Positions 14,832 through 24,395 are shown, numbered from the stretch's first letter. The stretch: DNA of 64,000 nucleotides from Roseburia sp. 831b (GCF_001940165.2 NZ_CP135162.1:2199501-2263500); one strand, 5' to 3'. A program made the numbers and translations. Notes: generated from the sequence alone by a model not told the origin.

Positions 14832-15732
14832 CTCCCGTCAGATTCAGAAAATAAGTTTCCAGTTCTTCACTGGTTATGGAAATCCCTTTTACCGGAATTC
14901 CTGACTTTGCAAGTTCCATATTCAACGCTGCACTTTCATTCAATCGTTCAAAAATATGAATATGCTCTTTATCTGTTACCTGATAGTTGGTAAATCCCAT
15001 AGAATCCAGCACCGGAATCGCCTGTTTCGGATGATCCAATGTCAACTCTATCCGTTCACTGCATCTTCTTATTAATTCTTCTCTTGTAATTTCCTGTAAT
15101 AAACTTCCATTATGAATAATTCCATAATCAGTAGCAATCTTCGATAATTCCTCAAGAATATGACTGGAAATACATATTGTCATATTCTTCTCTTTCTGAA
15201 GTCTCTGAATCGTATCCCGGATCTCTGCAATACCCTGTGGATCCAATCCATTGATTGGCTCATCAAGAACTAATAAATCTGGTTCTCCAACCAAAGCAAG
15301 ACCAATTCCCAAACGCTGTTTCATTCCAAGTGAAAAATGTTTTGTTTTTTTCTTTCCCACATCCTCCAGACCGATAATTCTCAATATTTCTTCAATATAA
15401 CTTTTTTTCTTTATTCCAAACAGCTTGCATTTGATATTCAGATTTTCATATGCAGTCATATTTCCATAAAGTCCCGGTGCCTCAATCAGACATCCTATCC
15501 GTGATCGAACTTTTTGCAAATCCTTTCCCTTGTATCCGAACATCTCGATTTCTCCACAAGTTGGCTTGGAAAGTCCACTGATCATCTTCAGACAAGTTGT
15601 CTTCCCAGCTCCATTCCGACCGATAAAACCATAAATAGCACCTTTTTTAATATGCATATTGACACTGTCCACAGCTTTATGGTGTCCATATTGCTTAGTC
15701 AAATTTCTTGTTTCCAATAACATTTCGCTCAA
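14815..15732 (-). CDS. ABC transporter ATPase (bacitracin/lantibiotic export type)
   Basis: This protein of about 305 residues has Walker A GRNGAGKTT, the signature LGMKQRLGIGLALV, Walker B LLVLDEPINGLDP and the H-loop ISSHILEEL. The overall pattern is BcrA/LanF-like, and the C-terminal extension (about 220-305) is usual in that group. The start is uncertain: TTG at 15732 has AAGGAG nine bases before it, and an ATG at 15723 is the alternative. It forms an operon with response regulator, permease and kinase. With the permease broken, the transporter is probably not functional. Confidence 0.88.
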   Translation of the reverse strand: MSEMLLETRNLTKQYGHHKAVDSVNMHIKKGAIYGFIGRNGAGKTTCLKMISGLSKPTCGEIEMFGYKGKDLQKVRSRIGCLIEAPGLYGNMTAYENLNIKCKLFGIKKKSYIEEILRIIGLEDVGKKKTKHFSLGMKQRLGIGLALVGEPDLLVLDEPINGLDPQGIAEIRDTIQRLQKEKNMTICISSHILEELSKIATDYGIIHNGSLLQEITREELIRRCSERIELTLDHPKQAIPVLDSMGFTNYQVTDKEHIHIFERLNESAALNMELAKSGIPVKGISITSEELETYFLNLTGGADHA

Positions 15733-15819
15733 GTTTTTCATCTCCTTTTTCTTATCTGCATTTATCATAAAGGAATAATCCTAATCAAACGCAAATAAAT
15801 AGTAAAAAAAGAGTAAAGA

Positions 15820-16503
15820 TTATAGATGAAGACGATAACCGATTCCCCAGACTGTTTCAATATATTCCTCAGATGTAACTGCTTTTATCTTTTTACGAAT
15901 ATTGCTTATATGTACATCCAGAGTCTTTGTTTCACCCATATAGGGTTCGTCCCACGCATATTCAAAAATGTCCTCTTTACTGAAAACCTGCTTCGGATTT
16001 CTAAGCAGTAATTCTAAAATCGCAAACTCCTGTCTTGTTATCTTAGGAAGTATTTTTCCACCAATGCTGACCTGAAAAGTAGCTTTGTTCAATACCATCT
16101 CTCTGAACGAAAGGTTAGATTCTTTTATTTCCTTTTCTTCTGTATGACGAAGCTGTACCTGAATTCTTGCCAGTACCTCTCTGATTTCAAAAGGTTTCGT
16201 TATATAATCATCAGCCCCACTAGTTAAAACCTTTACCTTTTCATCCAAGCTATCTTTCGCAGTCAAAACAATAACCGGAAGATTTCCCTTTTTCCGTATT
16301 TCCTCCAGAACTGCTTCTCCTGTAATTCCCGGCAACATCAAATCCAGCAACACCAGTGCATAGCTATGCTCCTGCATATTCAAAAGCAGCTTTGCCTCAG
16401 TTCCGGAAAACGCCTGCTCACAGGAATAGCCCGCTTTGGATAAAGCTTCCTGAAGCAGATTATTGATATTTGTATCATCTTCTACAATCAGTATTTTCTG
16501 CAT
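15820..16503 (-). CDS. OmpR-type response regulator
   Basis: This protein of about 227 residues has a receiver domain with the acidic pocket in LIVEDDTN, the phosphorylated Asp in LVLLDLMLPG (about 52) and the Lys in YITKPFEIREV. A winged-helix DNA-binding domain follows (about 130-225, with RKKIKAVTSEEYIETVWGIGYRL). ATG at 16503 is chosen for its GAGGAG. It probably activates the downstream ABC and kinase genes on sensing a cell-envelope antimicrobial. Confidence 0.9.
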   Translation of the reverse strand: MQKILIVEDDTNINNLLQEALSKAGYSCEQAFSGTEAKLLLNMQEHSYALVLLDLMLPGITGEAVLEEIRKKGNLPVIVLTAKDSLDEKVKVLTSGADDYITKPFEIREVLARIQVQLRHTEEKEIKESNLSFREMVLNKATFQVSIGGKILPKITRQEFAILELLLRNPKQVFSKEDIFEYAWDEPYMGETKTLDVHISNIRKKIKAVTSEEYIETVWGIGYRLHL

Positions 16504-16750
16504 GATAGTTCTCTCCTCTATTTTACACTGTGAAAACATTATTTTCTTGCATTATACGCTTTTCCCTTTTTTCCCGCAATTACTCCCCACAGATCCCCGG
16601 AATTCTCCAGTACATAACATACTTTTTGTTCCAGCTGAACTTATAATTTTCAGTATTGCTGTGCTTCCAAGATGCATATATCACTTTTTCCTTACCATTA
16701 TGCCTTTATTTCTCCATCAGTGCTTTCGCAACCCTTATCCCGCCAACAAA

Positions 16751-16769
16751 TAGAGCCAAACTGGAGCCA
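16751..16769. repeat. Subterminal repeat, right end of element B
   Basis: TAGAGCCAAA-C-TGGAGCCA is the same 19-mer as at 1464-1482 apart from one base, in the same orientation, about 60 bases inside the core. The rest of 16504-16750 is AT-rich and shows no gene. Confidence 0.5.
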
Positions 16770-16780
16770 TTTGATAAAAC

Positions 16781-16820
16781 AAATGCCGGAAACCCGCATA
16801 AATACAGGCTTTCGGCATTT
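16781..16820 (-). terminator. guaA terminator supplied by element B
   Basis: On the minus strand, AAATGCCGAAAGCC pairs imperfectly with GGGTTTCCGGCATTT, followed by GTTTTAT. It follows the guaA stop by 8 bases but lies inside element B, so the element replaces the original terminator. Confidence 0.65.
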
Positions 16821-16827
16821 TAATCCG

Positions 16828-16839
16828 TTACTCAAACTC
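16828..16839. repeat. Attachment core at the guaA stop codon
   Basis: TTACTCAAACTC covers the complement of the guaA stop and the last codons (FE). It is identical to 1349-1360. Integration at this place keeps the guaA frame intact. Confidence 0.75.
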
Positions 16840-18414
16840 AATCGTTCCCGGTGGCTTACTCGTCAAATCATAGAATATACGATTGACCCCTTTCACCTCG
16901 TTGATAATTCTGCTCATGACAGTCTGTAAGACTGCAAATGGTATCTCTGCAGATTCTGCTGTCATGAAGTCTACGGTATTTACGGCACGAAGTGCTACTG
17001 CGTAATCGTAGGTTCTTTCATCACCCATAACGCCAACCGAACGCATGTTTGTGAGTGCTGCGAAGTACTGGTTTGGCATCCAGGATGGTTCTGTTCCGTT
17101 CGCTTTCTTGTATTCGGCAACGGCTTTGTCCACTTCCTCACGGTAGATGGCATCGGCATCCTGCACGATACGAACTTTCTCTCCGGTCACTTCCCCGATG
17201 ATACGGATTCCAAGTCCTGGTCCCGGGAATGGCTGACGGAATACTAAGTGTTCTGGAATGCCAAGTTCAAGACCTGCTTTTCTTACTTCATCCTTGAAAA
17301 GGTTACGAAGCGGTTCGATGATTTCTTTGAAATCAACGAAATCAGGAAGCCCGCCTACGTTGTGGTGGGATTTGATGACTGCGGATTCACCGCCAAGTCC
17401 GGACTCTACAACGTCTGGATAAATGGTTCCCTGCGCAAGAAAATCTACGGCTCCGATTTTCTTTGCTTCCTCTTCGAAAACACGAATGAACTCCTCACCG
17501 ATAATCTTACGTTTTGCCTCCGGTTCTGTCACACCTGCAAGTTTTGCATAGTAACGTTCCTGCGCATTGACACGGATGAAATTCAAATCAAACTGACCGT
17601 TTGGTCCGAATACATTTTCTACTTCATCTCCTTCGTTTTTACGAAGAAGACCGTGATCTACGAATACACAGGTGAGCTGCTTTCCGATTGCTCTGGATAA
17701 AAGACCTGCTGCAACGGAAGAATCTACACCGCCGGATAAAGCAAGAAGAACTTTTCCATCTCCAACTTTTTCACGAATGGACTTGATGGTCTCTTCCACG
17801 AAAGAATCCATTCTCCAGGTTCCGGAACATCCACAGACATTACGGACAAAATTGTAAATCATCTTTGTACCGTTTACGGTGTGAAGCACCTCCGGGTGGA
17901 ACTGAATTGCATAAAGTCCCTTTTCTACGTTCTGAGTTGCCGCAATTGGGCAATCTGCTGTATGCGCAACCACCTCAAATCCTGGCGCTGCGACTTCGAT
18001 TCGATCAAAATGGCTCATCCAGCAAATGGATGTCTCTGGCATACCCTGGAATAAAACAGCATTCGGTGCATAGTGAATCTCTGTTTTTCCATATTCTCCT
18101 ACTTCTGGGGTAATGACCTTACCGCCAAGTTTGTGCATCATAAGCTGAGCACCATAGCAAAGTCCAAGTACCGGAATTCCCAATTCAAACAATTCTTTCT
18201 GATAAGAAGGTGAGTCCTCTTCATAGCAGCTGTTCGGTCCTCCTGTCAGAATGATACCTTTGGGATTCATAGCTTTAATCTGTTCAATGTCAATTTTATA
18301 AGAATAAATCTCACAGTAAACATTGCACTCACGAACCCGGCGGGCAACCAGCTGGTTGTACTGTCCACCGAAATCGATGACTATGACTTTTTCCTGGAGT
18401 TTTTCCATATCCAT
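16828..18414 (-). CDS. guaA: GMP synthase (glutamine-hydrolysing)
   Basis: This enzyme of about 528 residues converts XMP to GMP with ATP and glutamine in purine synthesis. The N-terminal class I amidotransferase has DFGGQYNQL, the nucleophile Cys86 in GLCYGAQ, and the His in IQFHPEV. The ATP-pyrophosphatase domain has LSGGVDSSV, and the C-terminal dimerisation domain ends [12 protein letters not shown]. Start ATG at 18414 is set by GGAGG ten bases upstream; an earlier ATG (18471) would add 19 unusual residues. Its 3' end is the integration site of elements A and B. Confidence 0.97.
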   Translation of the reverse strand: MDMEKLQEKVIVIDFGGQYNQLVARRVRECNVYCEIYSYKIDIEQIKAMNPKGIILTGGPNSCYEEDSPSYQKELFELGIPVLGLCYGAQLMMHKLGGKVITPEVGEYGKTEIHYAPNAVLFQGMPETSICWMSHFDRIEVAAPGFEVVAHTADCPIAATQNVEKGLYAIQFHPEVLHTVNGTKMIYNFVRNVCGCSGTWRMDSFVEETIKSIREKVGDGKVLLALSGGVDSSVAAGLLSRAIGKQLTCVFVDHGLLRKNEGDEVENVFGPNGQFDLNFIRVNAQERYYAKLAGVTEPEAKRKIIGEEFIRVFEEEAKKIGAVDFLAQGTIYPDVVESGLGGESAVIKSHHNVGGLPDFVDFKEIIEPLRNLFKDEVRKAGLELGIPEHLVFRQPFPGPGLGIRIIGEVTGEKVRIVQDADAIYREEVDKAVAEYKKANGTEPSWMPNQYFAALTNMRSVGVMGDERTYDYAVALRAVNTVDFMTAESAEIPFAVLQTVMSRIINEVKGVNRIFYDLTSKPPGTIEFE

Positions 18415-18483
18415 GTGTCTTTTTCCTCCTACGTTTCTTGCTGGGATTCCATGTTCTTGTTTTCGTCCCAAATTCTATTACCC

Positions 18484-18512
18484 ATTATAAGTGACGATTT
18501 CGGGAAATACAA
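18484..18512 (-). promoter_or_regulatory. guaA promoter
   Basis: On the minus strand, TTGTAT (18512-18507), a 17-base spacer and TATAAT (18489-18484) make a strong sigma-A promoter about 70 bases before the guaA start. No purine riboswitch was seen in the leader. Confidence 0.6.
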
Positions 18513-18681
18513 GTGCTATTTTCTTAGAAAATTCAAGACTTTTTCACACAAAACATGATGATTTGTACAAACTTATTCTTTATTGTAATTAATAAATATT
18601 GTTTTATTTATAAGTTCCGTTTCTTTTTCCTGATTCCAATAACCGATGTATATTTTGCCACTCATTACACATGCTATTCCC

Positions 18682-19263
18682 ATGAAAAAGAAAAATTTTC
18701 CCCATTCCACCAACAATTCAAGAAAAAATCGGTTTCTGCAAATCATGTTTCACTGCATCTTTCTGTTTTTTCTGGCTTCGTTTCTTGGCTTTCTCTGGGA
18801 AGTCGTGATTTTCCTGATAAAAGAACACACCTTTTACAACCGGGGCTTTCTCTATGGTCCGTGGCTTCCTATCTACGGCGTTGGTGCTGTCTTGTTTTTC
18901 CTTCTTTTACGAAAAATAGAGCATCGTCCCATTCTCGTATTCCTGCTGTCAGGACTGATTGGCTCCGTTTTGGAATATACAATCGGCTGGTTTTTAGACC
19001 ACTTTTTCCATCTGCGCTATTGGGATTATTCCAACTACTTTTGTAATTGGAATGGATATATTTGTTTCTGGTCCGCCGTCGGCTTTTGTGTGGCGGGCGT
19101 CCTGTGGGTCTGCATCATTTCACATTTTGCCCTATATTTTTATGAAAAAATGCCAGCACCCTGGCAGCGTCGTCTCCTTTCGCTGCTGATACTGGCATTT
19201 CTCATAGATTGTGCTGCCTCCCTTATTGTTCCAAACCAGGGGAATGGCATTACGTTCCGCTAA
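18682..19263 (+). CDS. Multi-pass membrane protein, CmpB-like putative ABC permease family
   Basis: This protein of about 193 residues has five or six membrane helices. FLGFLWEVVIFLI, then TFYNRGFLYGPWLPIYGVGAVL are the hallmark motifs of the putative permease family PF06541 (CmpB-like), and LEYTIGWFLDHFFHLRYWDYS follows. The transport role of this family is not proven. Start is uncertain, as neither ATG 18682 nor ATG 18646 has a good ribosome site. It converges with thiM, and the ends overlap by 4 bases. Confidence 0.75.
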   Translation: MKKKNFPHSTNNSRKNRFLQIMFHCIFLFFLASFLGFLWEVVIFLIKEHTFYNRGFLYGPWLPIYGVGAVLFFLLLRKIEHRPILVFLLSGLIGSVLEYTIGWFLDHFFHLRYWDYSNYFCNWNGYICFWSAVGFCVAGVLWVCIISHFALYFYEKMPAPWQRRLLSLLILAFLIDCAASLIVPNQGNGITFR

Positions 19264-20054
19264 AGCGGATTGATACGGCATCGTTTGCATTTTTCCGGTG
19301 TCATCAGTGAGACTTCATCCAGGAATGCATCGTGAAACGTCATCGTTCCGCCACCAATTTTTCTTGTCTTTTCTGCTGCAAGCTCGCCTGCAATTCCCAT
19401 GAATGCACAGCAGGCCGCGGCACTTTCTACGCTGTTTTCCATCGCAAGGAATGCACCAAGAAGCGCCGAAGACATGCAGCCGCTTCCGGTAATTCTTGCC
19501 ATGAAGGCATCCCCGTTTTCACAGGAAAAAGTGGTTGTTCCGTCTGTGATAATATCTTTTTCCCCGGATGCGATGAGAATTGTCTGCTCTTTTTTTGCAA
19601 ATGTTTTCATTGCCTCAATGTCAATTTTTTGATCTGCCGAATCGACACCGGTCACCGTGGAGCAATGTTCCAGCAACGAGCGGATTTCGGAATAATTTCC
19701 ACGAATGCAGGACGGATGGACTTTTTCCATCAACTCCAGGCACTTCGTTCTCCTGTAAGTGGAGCCGGATACACCAACCGGGTCAATCACGATGGCGTGA
19801 CCTTTTTCATGCACGATGCGCCCCGCTTTTTCCATCGCCTCATAATCTGCGATTGCGCCAAAATTACAGACCAGAGCGGTGCTTCCTGCCGCAATCTCCT
19901 CCACCTCTAACGGATGGTGTGCCATCGTCACCGAGGCGCCCGCCGCAAGCAGCAGGTTTGCGCAGTCATTGACGGTCACCGCATTGGTAATACACTGCAC
20001 GATAGGACGTTTTTCTATTATCTGATTCCGAATTGATATCAGTTTTTCTTCCAT
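19260..20054 (-). CDS. thiM: Hydroxyethylthiazole kinase
   Basis: This 264-residue enzyme phosphorylates 4-methyl-5-hydroxyethylthiazole for thiamine salvage. Typical motifs are VQCITNAVTVNDCANLLLA (19-37) for substrate binding, then VIDPVGVSGSTYR, and the ATP/catalytic TGSGCMSSALLGAF near residue 190. It is the last gene of a thiD-thiW-thiM operon, beginning 1 base after the stop of thiW, under the TPP riboswitch at 21681-21762. Confidence 0.95.
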   Translation of the reverse strand: MEEKLISIRNQIIEKRPIVQCITNAVTVNDCANLLLAAGASVTMAHHPLEVEEIAAGSTALVCNFGAIADYEAMEKAGRIVHEKGHAIVIDPVGVSGSTYRRTKCLELMEKVHPSCIRGNYSEIRSLLEHCSTVTGVDSADQKIDIEAMKTFAKKEQTILIASGEKDIITDGTTTFSCENGDAFMARITGSGCMSSALLGAFLAMENSVESAAACCAFMGIAGELAAEKTRKIGGGTMTFHDAFLDEVSLMTPEKCKRCRINPL

Positions 20055-20055
20055 A

Positions 20056-20568
20056 TTATTGCTCCAGACTTTCCTTCATTTTTCCAAGAATTCCGGTTTT
20101 CTTTAATGGCATAGTAAGAACTATCGCCAAAATGGTTCCACCACAGGTACTAATCAGAAATGGAACTACAAATGTAAATATTGCTGCTGCCTGGTTTCCC
20201 ATCACAAAATATGCCACCGGATAGGAAAGCATTCCACCTAAAATTCCGGTTCCAAGCACCTCGCCGAGATAGGCAAAAGGCAGTTTTTTCCCATAGCGAT
20301 AGAGAAGTCCTCCAAGCAATGCTCCGCACATACTGCCTGGAAAAGCAAGCGGGCTTCCAAGTCCAAGCAGATTTCGAATGACAGAAGCCGTAAAAGCCTG
20401 CGCAAGTCCCCACCATGGTCCCACGGTCACGGCACATAAAATATTGACAAGATGCTGAATTGGTGCACATTTTGAGCCAAACACCGGAAAAGAAAATAAG
20501 CTTCCTACCACTGCAATTGCTGCAAAAATGGCAGTTAATGTTAATTTTTTCAAGTTAAACGTTTTCAT
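20056..20568 (-). CDS. thiW: ThiW, substrate-binding component of an ECF-type thiazole transporter
   Basis: This 170-residue membrane protein has five or six helices. The motifs TLTAIFAAIAVVGSLFSFP and CAPIQHLVNILCAVTVGPWWGLAQAF are typical of ThiW, thought to take up hydroxyethylthiazole with the shared ECF module. Start ATG at 20568 has GGAG upstream. It overlaps the 3' end of thiD by 14 bases and lies next to thiM, whose substrate it would import. Confidence 0.92.
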   Translation of the reverse strand: MKTFNLKKLTLTAIFAAIAVVGSLFSFPVFGSKCAPIQHLVNILCAVTVGPWWGLAQAFTASVIRNLLGLGSPLAFPGSMCGALLGGLLYRYGKKLPFAYLGEVLGTGILGGMLSYPVAYFVMGNQAAAIFTFVVPFLISTCGGTILAIVLTMPLKKTGILGKMKESLEQ

Positions 20569-21364
20569 TTTGATACTCTCCTTTGATTGCAAATGCATGA
20601 TTCATCGGACCGCTGCCCTTTCCAAGGTCAAGCATCGCTGCGAGTGCTCCGGAAATATAATTTTTCGCATAACAAACGGATGTTTCAAGGTCGTAGCCTT
20701 TTGCAAGATTCGACGCAATTGCTGAGGATAAGGTACAACCCGTGCCATGCGTATTCGGATTGTCAATCCTTTTTCCCTCAAACCAGACCGGTTTCTTTCC
20801 TTTTTGAAAAAGAAGGTCACTGGCATCATTTCTTTGATGGCCACCTTTTAATAAAACTGCACAACCGTAGCTGTCACAAATTTTTTCTGCTGCCTGTTCC
20901 ATGTCCTCTTTCGTCTGAATCTCCATTCCGGACAATTCCTCTGCTTCCGGAATATTTGGCGTAATCACGGTTGCAATTGGAAATAGTTTTTCTTTTAGCG
21001 TAGAAATCGCCTCATCACTAATCAGCTTTGCACCGCTGGTTGCTACCATAACCGGGTCAACCACGATATTTTTTGCCTGGTACTCTGTTAATTTTTCTAC
21101 AATCTTTTCGATGATTTCACAGGAAGAAACCATTCCTGTCTTGACCGCATCCGGTCGGATATCTGTAAAAATACTATCCAGCTGCGCCGCCAAAAAGTCC
21201 GGCGTTACCTCCATAATTCCTGTTACTCCTGTCGTATTCTGCGCGGTAAGTGCTGTGATTGCGCTCATCGCGTAGACTCCGTTTGCCATCATGGTCTTGA
21301 TGTCCGCCTGGATTCCGGCTCCACCACTTGAATCACTTCCGGCAATTGTCAGTGCTGTCTTCAT
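20555..21364 (-). CDS. thiD: Hydroxymethylpyrimidine (phosphate) kinase
   Basis: This 269-residue ribokinase-fold enzyme makes HMP pyrophosphate for thiamine. AGSDSSGGAGIQADIKTM (8-25) binds the pyrimidine; VVDPVMVATSGAKL and the C-terminal GTGCTLSSAIASNL are the ATP site and catalytic region. It is the first gene after the TPP riboswitch. The leader of about 260 bases between terminator (21628) and start is AT-rich; a 100-codon frame there is not protein-like. Confidence 0.95.
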   Translation of the reverse strand: MKTALTIAGSDSSGGAGIQADIKTMMANGVYAMSAITALTAQNTTGVTGIMEVTPDFLAAQLDSIFTDIRPDAVKTGMVSSCEIIEKIVEKLTEYQAKNIVVDPVMVATSGAKLISDEAISTLKEKLFPIATVITPNIPEAEELSGMEIQTKEDMEQAAEKICDSYGCAVLLKGGHQRNDASDLLFQKGKKPVWFEGKRIDNPNTHGTGCTLSSAIASNLAKGYDLETSVCYAKNYISGALAAMLDLGKGSGPMNHAFAIKGEYQNENV

Positions 21365-21627
21365 TGTCTCTTCCTCACTTTCTTTTGAAATCTGTGTGAC
21401 AAAATATCTGATTCTAAATATTTATAGCGGATTTTATAAAAAAATATGGAAAATTTCTTTTTTGTGCAATGGAGATAAAACTCAAAAGTCGTTGAAGCCT
21501 CTGCTGAAAACGATTTTCGTATTCGGAGGTTTATCGGAATGTTTTGCACAACAGAAATTTGAAATATTCTTTTATGAAATCTGCTCAAATAATTAAAACC
21601 AGATATTTTTGCCGCACAGATTTCAAT

Positions 21628-21663
21628 AAAAAAGTGCAGAAACCCAAATATAGATTTCTGCAC
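21628..21663 (-). terminator. Riboswitch-controlled terminator of the thi operon
   Basis: GTGCAGAAATC pairs with GGGTTTCTGCAC (21652-21663 with 21634-21645), followed by TTTTTTATT on the minus strand. It lies 18 bases after the aptamer, as expected for a TPP-OFF expression platform. Confidence 0.8.
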
Positions 21664-21680
21664 AAAAAATTCTTCGGTAT

Positions 21681-21762
21681 CTCCCTACGTTGGCATTATC
21701 CAAATCAGGTTCTGGGTTAAAGCATCCGCTTACTCTCAGCCCGCCTGCGCGAGCACCCCGTT
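21681..21762 (-). promoter_or_regulatory. TPP riboswitch (thiDWM)
   Basis: On the minus strand, ACGGGGTG, GGCTGAGAG, AACCTGAT and GGATAATGCCAACGTAGGGA are the conserved THI-box blocks. It controls thiD, thiW and thiM through the terminator at 21628-21663. High TPP should stop transcription. Confidence 0.95.
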
Positions 21763-21835
21763 TTCTTTTCTCCTGTTTTGACAGGAACTTTTTACAACAG
21801 TTTCATTATACCTGTTCTTTTTTTATTTGCAAGTC

Positions 21836-22351
21836 CTATCTTGCTTTTCCACCTTCTAGATAGTCACTTTCTTCTTCCATGACCTGCTCTTCTTTTTCTT
21901 TGAAAATCAGTCCGAAAATTCTACGAACCAGTGGTCCGGCAAAGAAAATCTGCCAGAAGAACGCCATTGGGAAATTGAGTGCTGTGGTCTCAAGCCAGAC
22001 CGCAATCACTTCTTTTCCAGCATGTTTGAATAAAAGTGTTGCTGCAAGGCTCATGGATGGGCACATCAGGCATACTGTGATGGATGAGATTGCAAGGATA
22101 AGCATGATTGGCTTGTCCACGCCTGGTGTCACAATACGGAATGCAAGTTTTTTGGAAAGGCTTCCGAATAAAAAGAAATCCAGAATGAATGCGATTGGTC
22201 CCATAATAATCAATTCATGGAACGCATTTAAAAATACAACATTGCTCATTCCTCCCATATTCAGTGCAATATTGTAGCAAATCATGGCATAAACCATGAC
22301 GAATACCATTAAAATGGTGAAAACGACTTCTTGTAATTTTGTTTTTGGCAT
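21836..22351 (-). CDS. DUF2798 membrane protein
   Basis: This 171-residue protein has four helices in two related halves. The first begins VVFTILMVFVMVYAMICYN and the second AISSITVCLMCPSMSLAATLLF; the pattern ...NxxxxxWxxTTALNFPMAFFWQIFFAGPLVR is typical of DUF2798. No function is known. It stands alone, followed at 21763-21835 by the start of the thi leader on the same strand. Confidence 0.82.
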   Translation of the reverse strand: MPKTKLQEVVFTILMVFVMVYAMICYNIALNMGGMSNVVFLNAFHELIIMGPIAFILDFFLFGSLSKKLAFRIVTPGVDKPIMLILAISSITVCLMCPSMSLAATLLFKHAGKEVIAVWLETTALNFPMAFFWQIFFAGPLVRRIFGLIFKEKEEQVMEEESDYLEGGKAR

Positions 22352-22382
22352 AATAGATTCTCTCCTTTTCTTTTGTGGATTC

Positions 22383-22692
22383 GTGCGGGTGGCAAAAGAT
22401 AGTTTGTAGTTTTCTAGATGGAAAATTAGATAAAGACAAATCTATTATGTTCCGATGTTCGAATATAAGAAAACCTAAGTATGCCTAACGAAAACTGTTT
22501 CATCATGACGTGACCGGCATTCAACGAGCCTTCCATGGCTCGTGAATCCTTGTTCTGCCATCCTTGGCAGAACATCACTAAAAAATGATAGGCATACTAA
22601 GATTTTCTAATATTCTTCCAAAGTCACAAAATTGCCTTGTCTTTATCCAATTTTCCCTCATAAAGTTACATACTATCTTTTGCCACCCGAAC
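22383..22692. repeat. Imperfect palindromic repeat, full copy 1
   Basis: Arms of about 105 bases (22383-22488 and 22587-22692) are inverted copies with roughly 70-80% identity by eye; the outer ends read GGGTGGCAAAAGATAG and its complement. The central 98 bases contain two further perfect hairpins (CGAGCC/GGCTCG at 22525-22542, GTTCTGCC/GGCAGAAC at 22552-22573). A related full copy is at 58453-58651 and half copies are at 30640 and 52750. No gene is seen here. Confidence 0.75.
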
Positions 22693-22737
22693 AAAAAAGC
22701 AGCCGAACAGCGGTCTTTGCGATCGCTGTTCGGCTGC
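22693..22737 (-). terminator. Terminator after the chemoreceptor gene
   Basis: A GCAGCCGAACAGCG stem pairs perfectly with its complement (22699-22737), followed on the minus strand by TTTTTT. It ends the transcript of the gene at 22842-24287 and adjoins the palindromic repeat. Confidence 0.88.
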
Positions 22738-22841
22738 ACGTCGTAGCGCTATTATAGCATAGGAAATACCCTTGATATAATAGTTTAAATTGTACAAATT
22801 TTTGCTGAAATTAAATCAATTTCTTGTGGATTTTCATAGAA

Positions 22842-24287
22842 CTAGGATTCCTGTGTAAAATGGTCACTGAGGCGTCCGGAAAGGTCTGTGATATTGGAAA
22901 TCTCATTTTGCACACCTTGAACGGAATCTCTTTGGGAAGAAATACTTTCTGCAATGCTTGTAATCATTGCGGTGTTCTCCTCTGTTGTGGCAACAAGTGT
23001 CTCAATTTCTCCATGAATTTCTTCAAAATCACGTTTTACATTTTCAATGACCTGATATTCTTCACGCACAACATCATGTGCTTCGTGTGTGGTCGAGAGA
23101 ATCGTCTCAAACACTTTCAAAAGCTCTACCATCTTCTCCACGCCGCCAACTGCCGCATTCGCACCTTCGTTTATTTTGGAAGATACGTCATGTGTCGTAT
23201 TGGCAAGTCCATTTAAAATCTGTTTGATATTATCTGCTGCCTGGGAACTTTGTTCCGACAATGTTCTGATTTCATCTGCTACAACCGCAAAACCTCTTCC
23301 GTGTTCACCGGCTCTGGCTGCCTCGATAGATGCATTCAAAGACAACAGATTCGTCTGCGATGCGATTGCATTGATTTCTCCTAAAATATCCGTGATTCGG
23401 TTCATCTCAGCCAAAAGCTCGTTGGTCGCTCCCTGCGCCGAGGAAACTGTCTTTGACATCTCCTCTAAATCCGTTTTTACATTCTCCGCTTCTGTATTTC
23501 CGGTCTTTACTGCGCGGCTGACATCGCCGAAGCTGTTTTCAAGCTGTTTTGCCAAATCGTAATTTCGGTCAATTTCATCATTAGCCTTGCTGATCCGATC
23601 ATTTACCGCAATCGTAGCATTTGTCGTTCCCTCTACCACAGAACCCATCTGCTGCGCTGACTGGCTGACCGAATCTGCCTGTACCACAAGTTCTTTTACG
23701 CCATTTTCACATTCGTTGATTGCCTGGTTTAAATTCGTTGCGATTCCATTTGCCAAATCTCCGTTCTCTTTTACAACATCAAGCGTCTCTTCTGTCTTCT
23801 TTAAAAGACGTCTTCCCCGCATCGTTGCGTTGATTAAAATCATGGCAATCAAAATCAATAACACTACTTTTGTAAGTGCGCCTGCTCTTGTATAGTCTGC
23901 ACCATCAATCACCTCTGGTTTTACAAGCGCACAAATGAATGAAATGGTTCCAATCGGCACTACATAATAGAAAATATATCTGCGATCAAAATATCCTGTC
24001 ATCATTGCGAGCAAAGCAAAGTTTGCAATAAATGCAATCGAATTTCCACCCTGAACACCTGCATAAATCAAAGTTGCAAGTGATGGTATCACCGTAATGC
24101 AAAGTGCCTTTACCAGGTCATCTTTTACAACATATCTACAAACTGTTGAAATGACACCGCTGACTAATAACACTGCCACACCTATCAGTCCACTTTTGTT
24201 TATTCCATAGGCAAACAGTGTCATAATCGACAACAGTGTCACACCAATCAATATCATCGTATGGTTTTGTTTATGTATTTTCTCCAT
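22842..24287 (-). CDS. Methyl-accepting chemotaxis protein
   Basis: This chemoreceptor of about 481 residues has an N-terminal membrane region of about six helices (10-160) instead of a periplasmic sensor domain, and no clear HAMP domain. The signalling domain follows, with the hairpin tip [20 protein letters not shown] and [20 protein letters not shown]. It should pass a membrane or intracellular signal to CheA/CheW. Start ATG at 24287 is behind GGAGG. No other chemotaxis gene is in the window. An upstream in-frame ATG at 24326 is less likely. Confidence 0.92.
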   Translation of the reverse strand: MEKIHKQNHTMILIGVTLLSIMTLFAYGINKSGLIGVAVLLVSGVISTVCRYVVKDDLVKALCITVIPSLATLIYAGVQGGNSIAFIANFALLAMMTGYFDRRYIFYYVVPIGTISFICALVKPEVIDGADYTRAGALTKVVLLILIAMILINATMRGRRLLKKTEETLDVVKENGDLANGIATNLNQAINECENGVKELVVQADSVSQSAQQMGSVVEGTTNATIAVNDRISKANDEIDRNYDLAKQLENSFGDVSRAVKTGNTEAENVKTDLEEMSKTVSSAQGATNELLAEMNRITDILGEINAIASQTNLLSLNASIEAARAGEHGRGFAVVADEIRTLSEQSSQAADNIKQILNGLANTTHDVSSKINEGANAAVGGVEKMVELLKVFETILSTTHEAHDVVREEYQVIENVKRDFEEIHGEIETLVATTEENTAMITSIAESISSQRDSVQGVQNEISNITDLSGRLSDHFTQES

Positions 24288-24395
24288 GTTTCCTCCATTT
24301 GTTACTCCGCAATTTATCATTTCCAATATTCTATTTTACCACATATTGCCTTGTATATCTAGTATTTCACCACATTTTTTAGAACCTTGGTACCA

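Larger units (their letters stand above)
1349..16839. mobile_element. Element B, integrative mobilizable element at the 3' end of guaA (about 15.5 kb)
   Basis: The element is bounded by 12-bp direct repeats. It contains an integrase, an excisionase and a repressor, a MobV-type relaxase, a ribbon-helix-helix-like mobilization protein, a RecA-like RepA ATPase and a candidate oriT. No type IV secretion genes (VirB4, coupling protein) are present, so it should be mobilizable rather than self-transmissible. Cargo comprises a retron, a candidate type I toxin and antisense RNA, and a two-component/ABC antimicrobial-resistance-like module damaged by an IS110-family insertion. The retron part is much richer in AT than the mobility genes, which points to a separate origin. 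Confidence 0.78.

Noticed and set aside
17248..17700. 150-codon plus-strand frame
   Set aside because: It lies fully inside guaA on the other strand and has no protein-family character.
21361..21663. 100-codon minus-strand frame in the thi leader
   Set aside because: It has no ribosome site, crosses the riboswitch terminator and is not protein-like.
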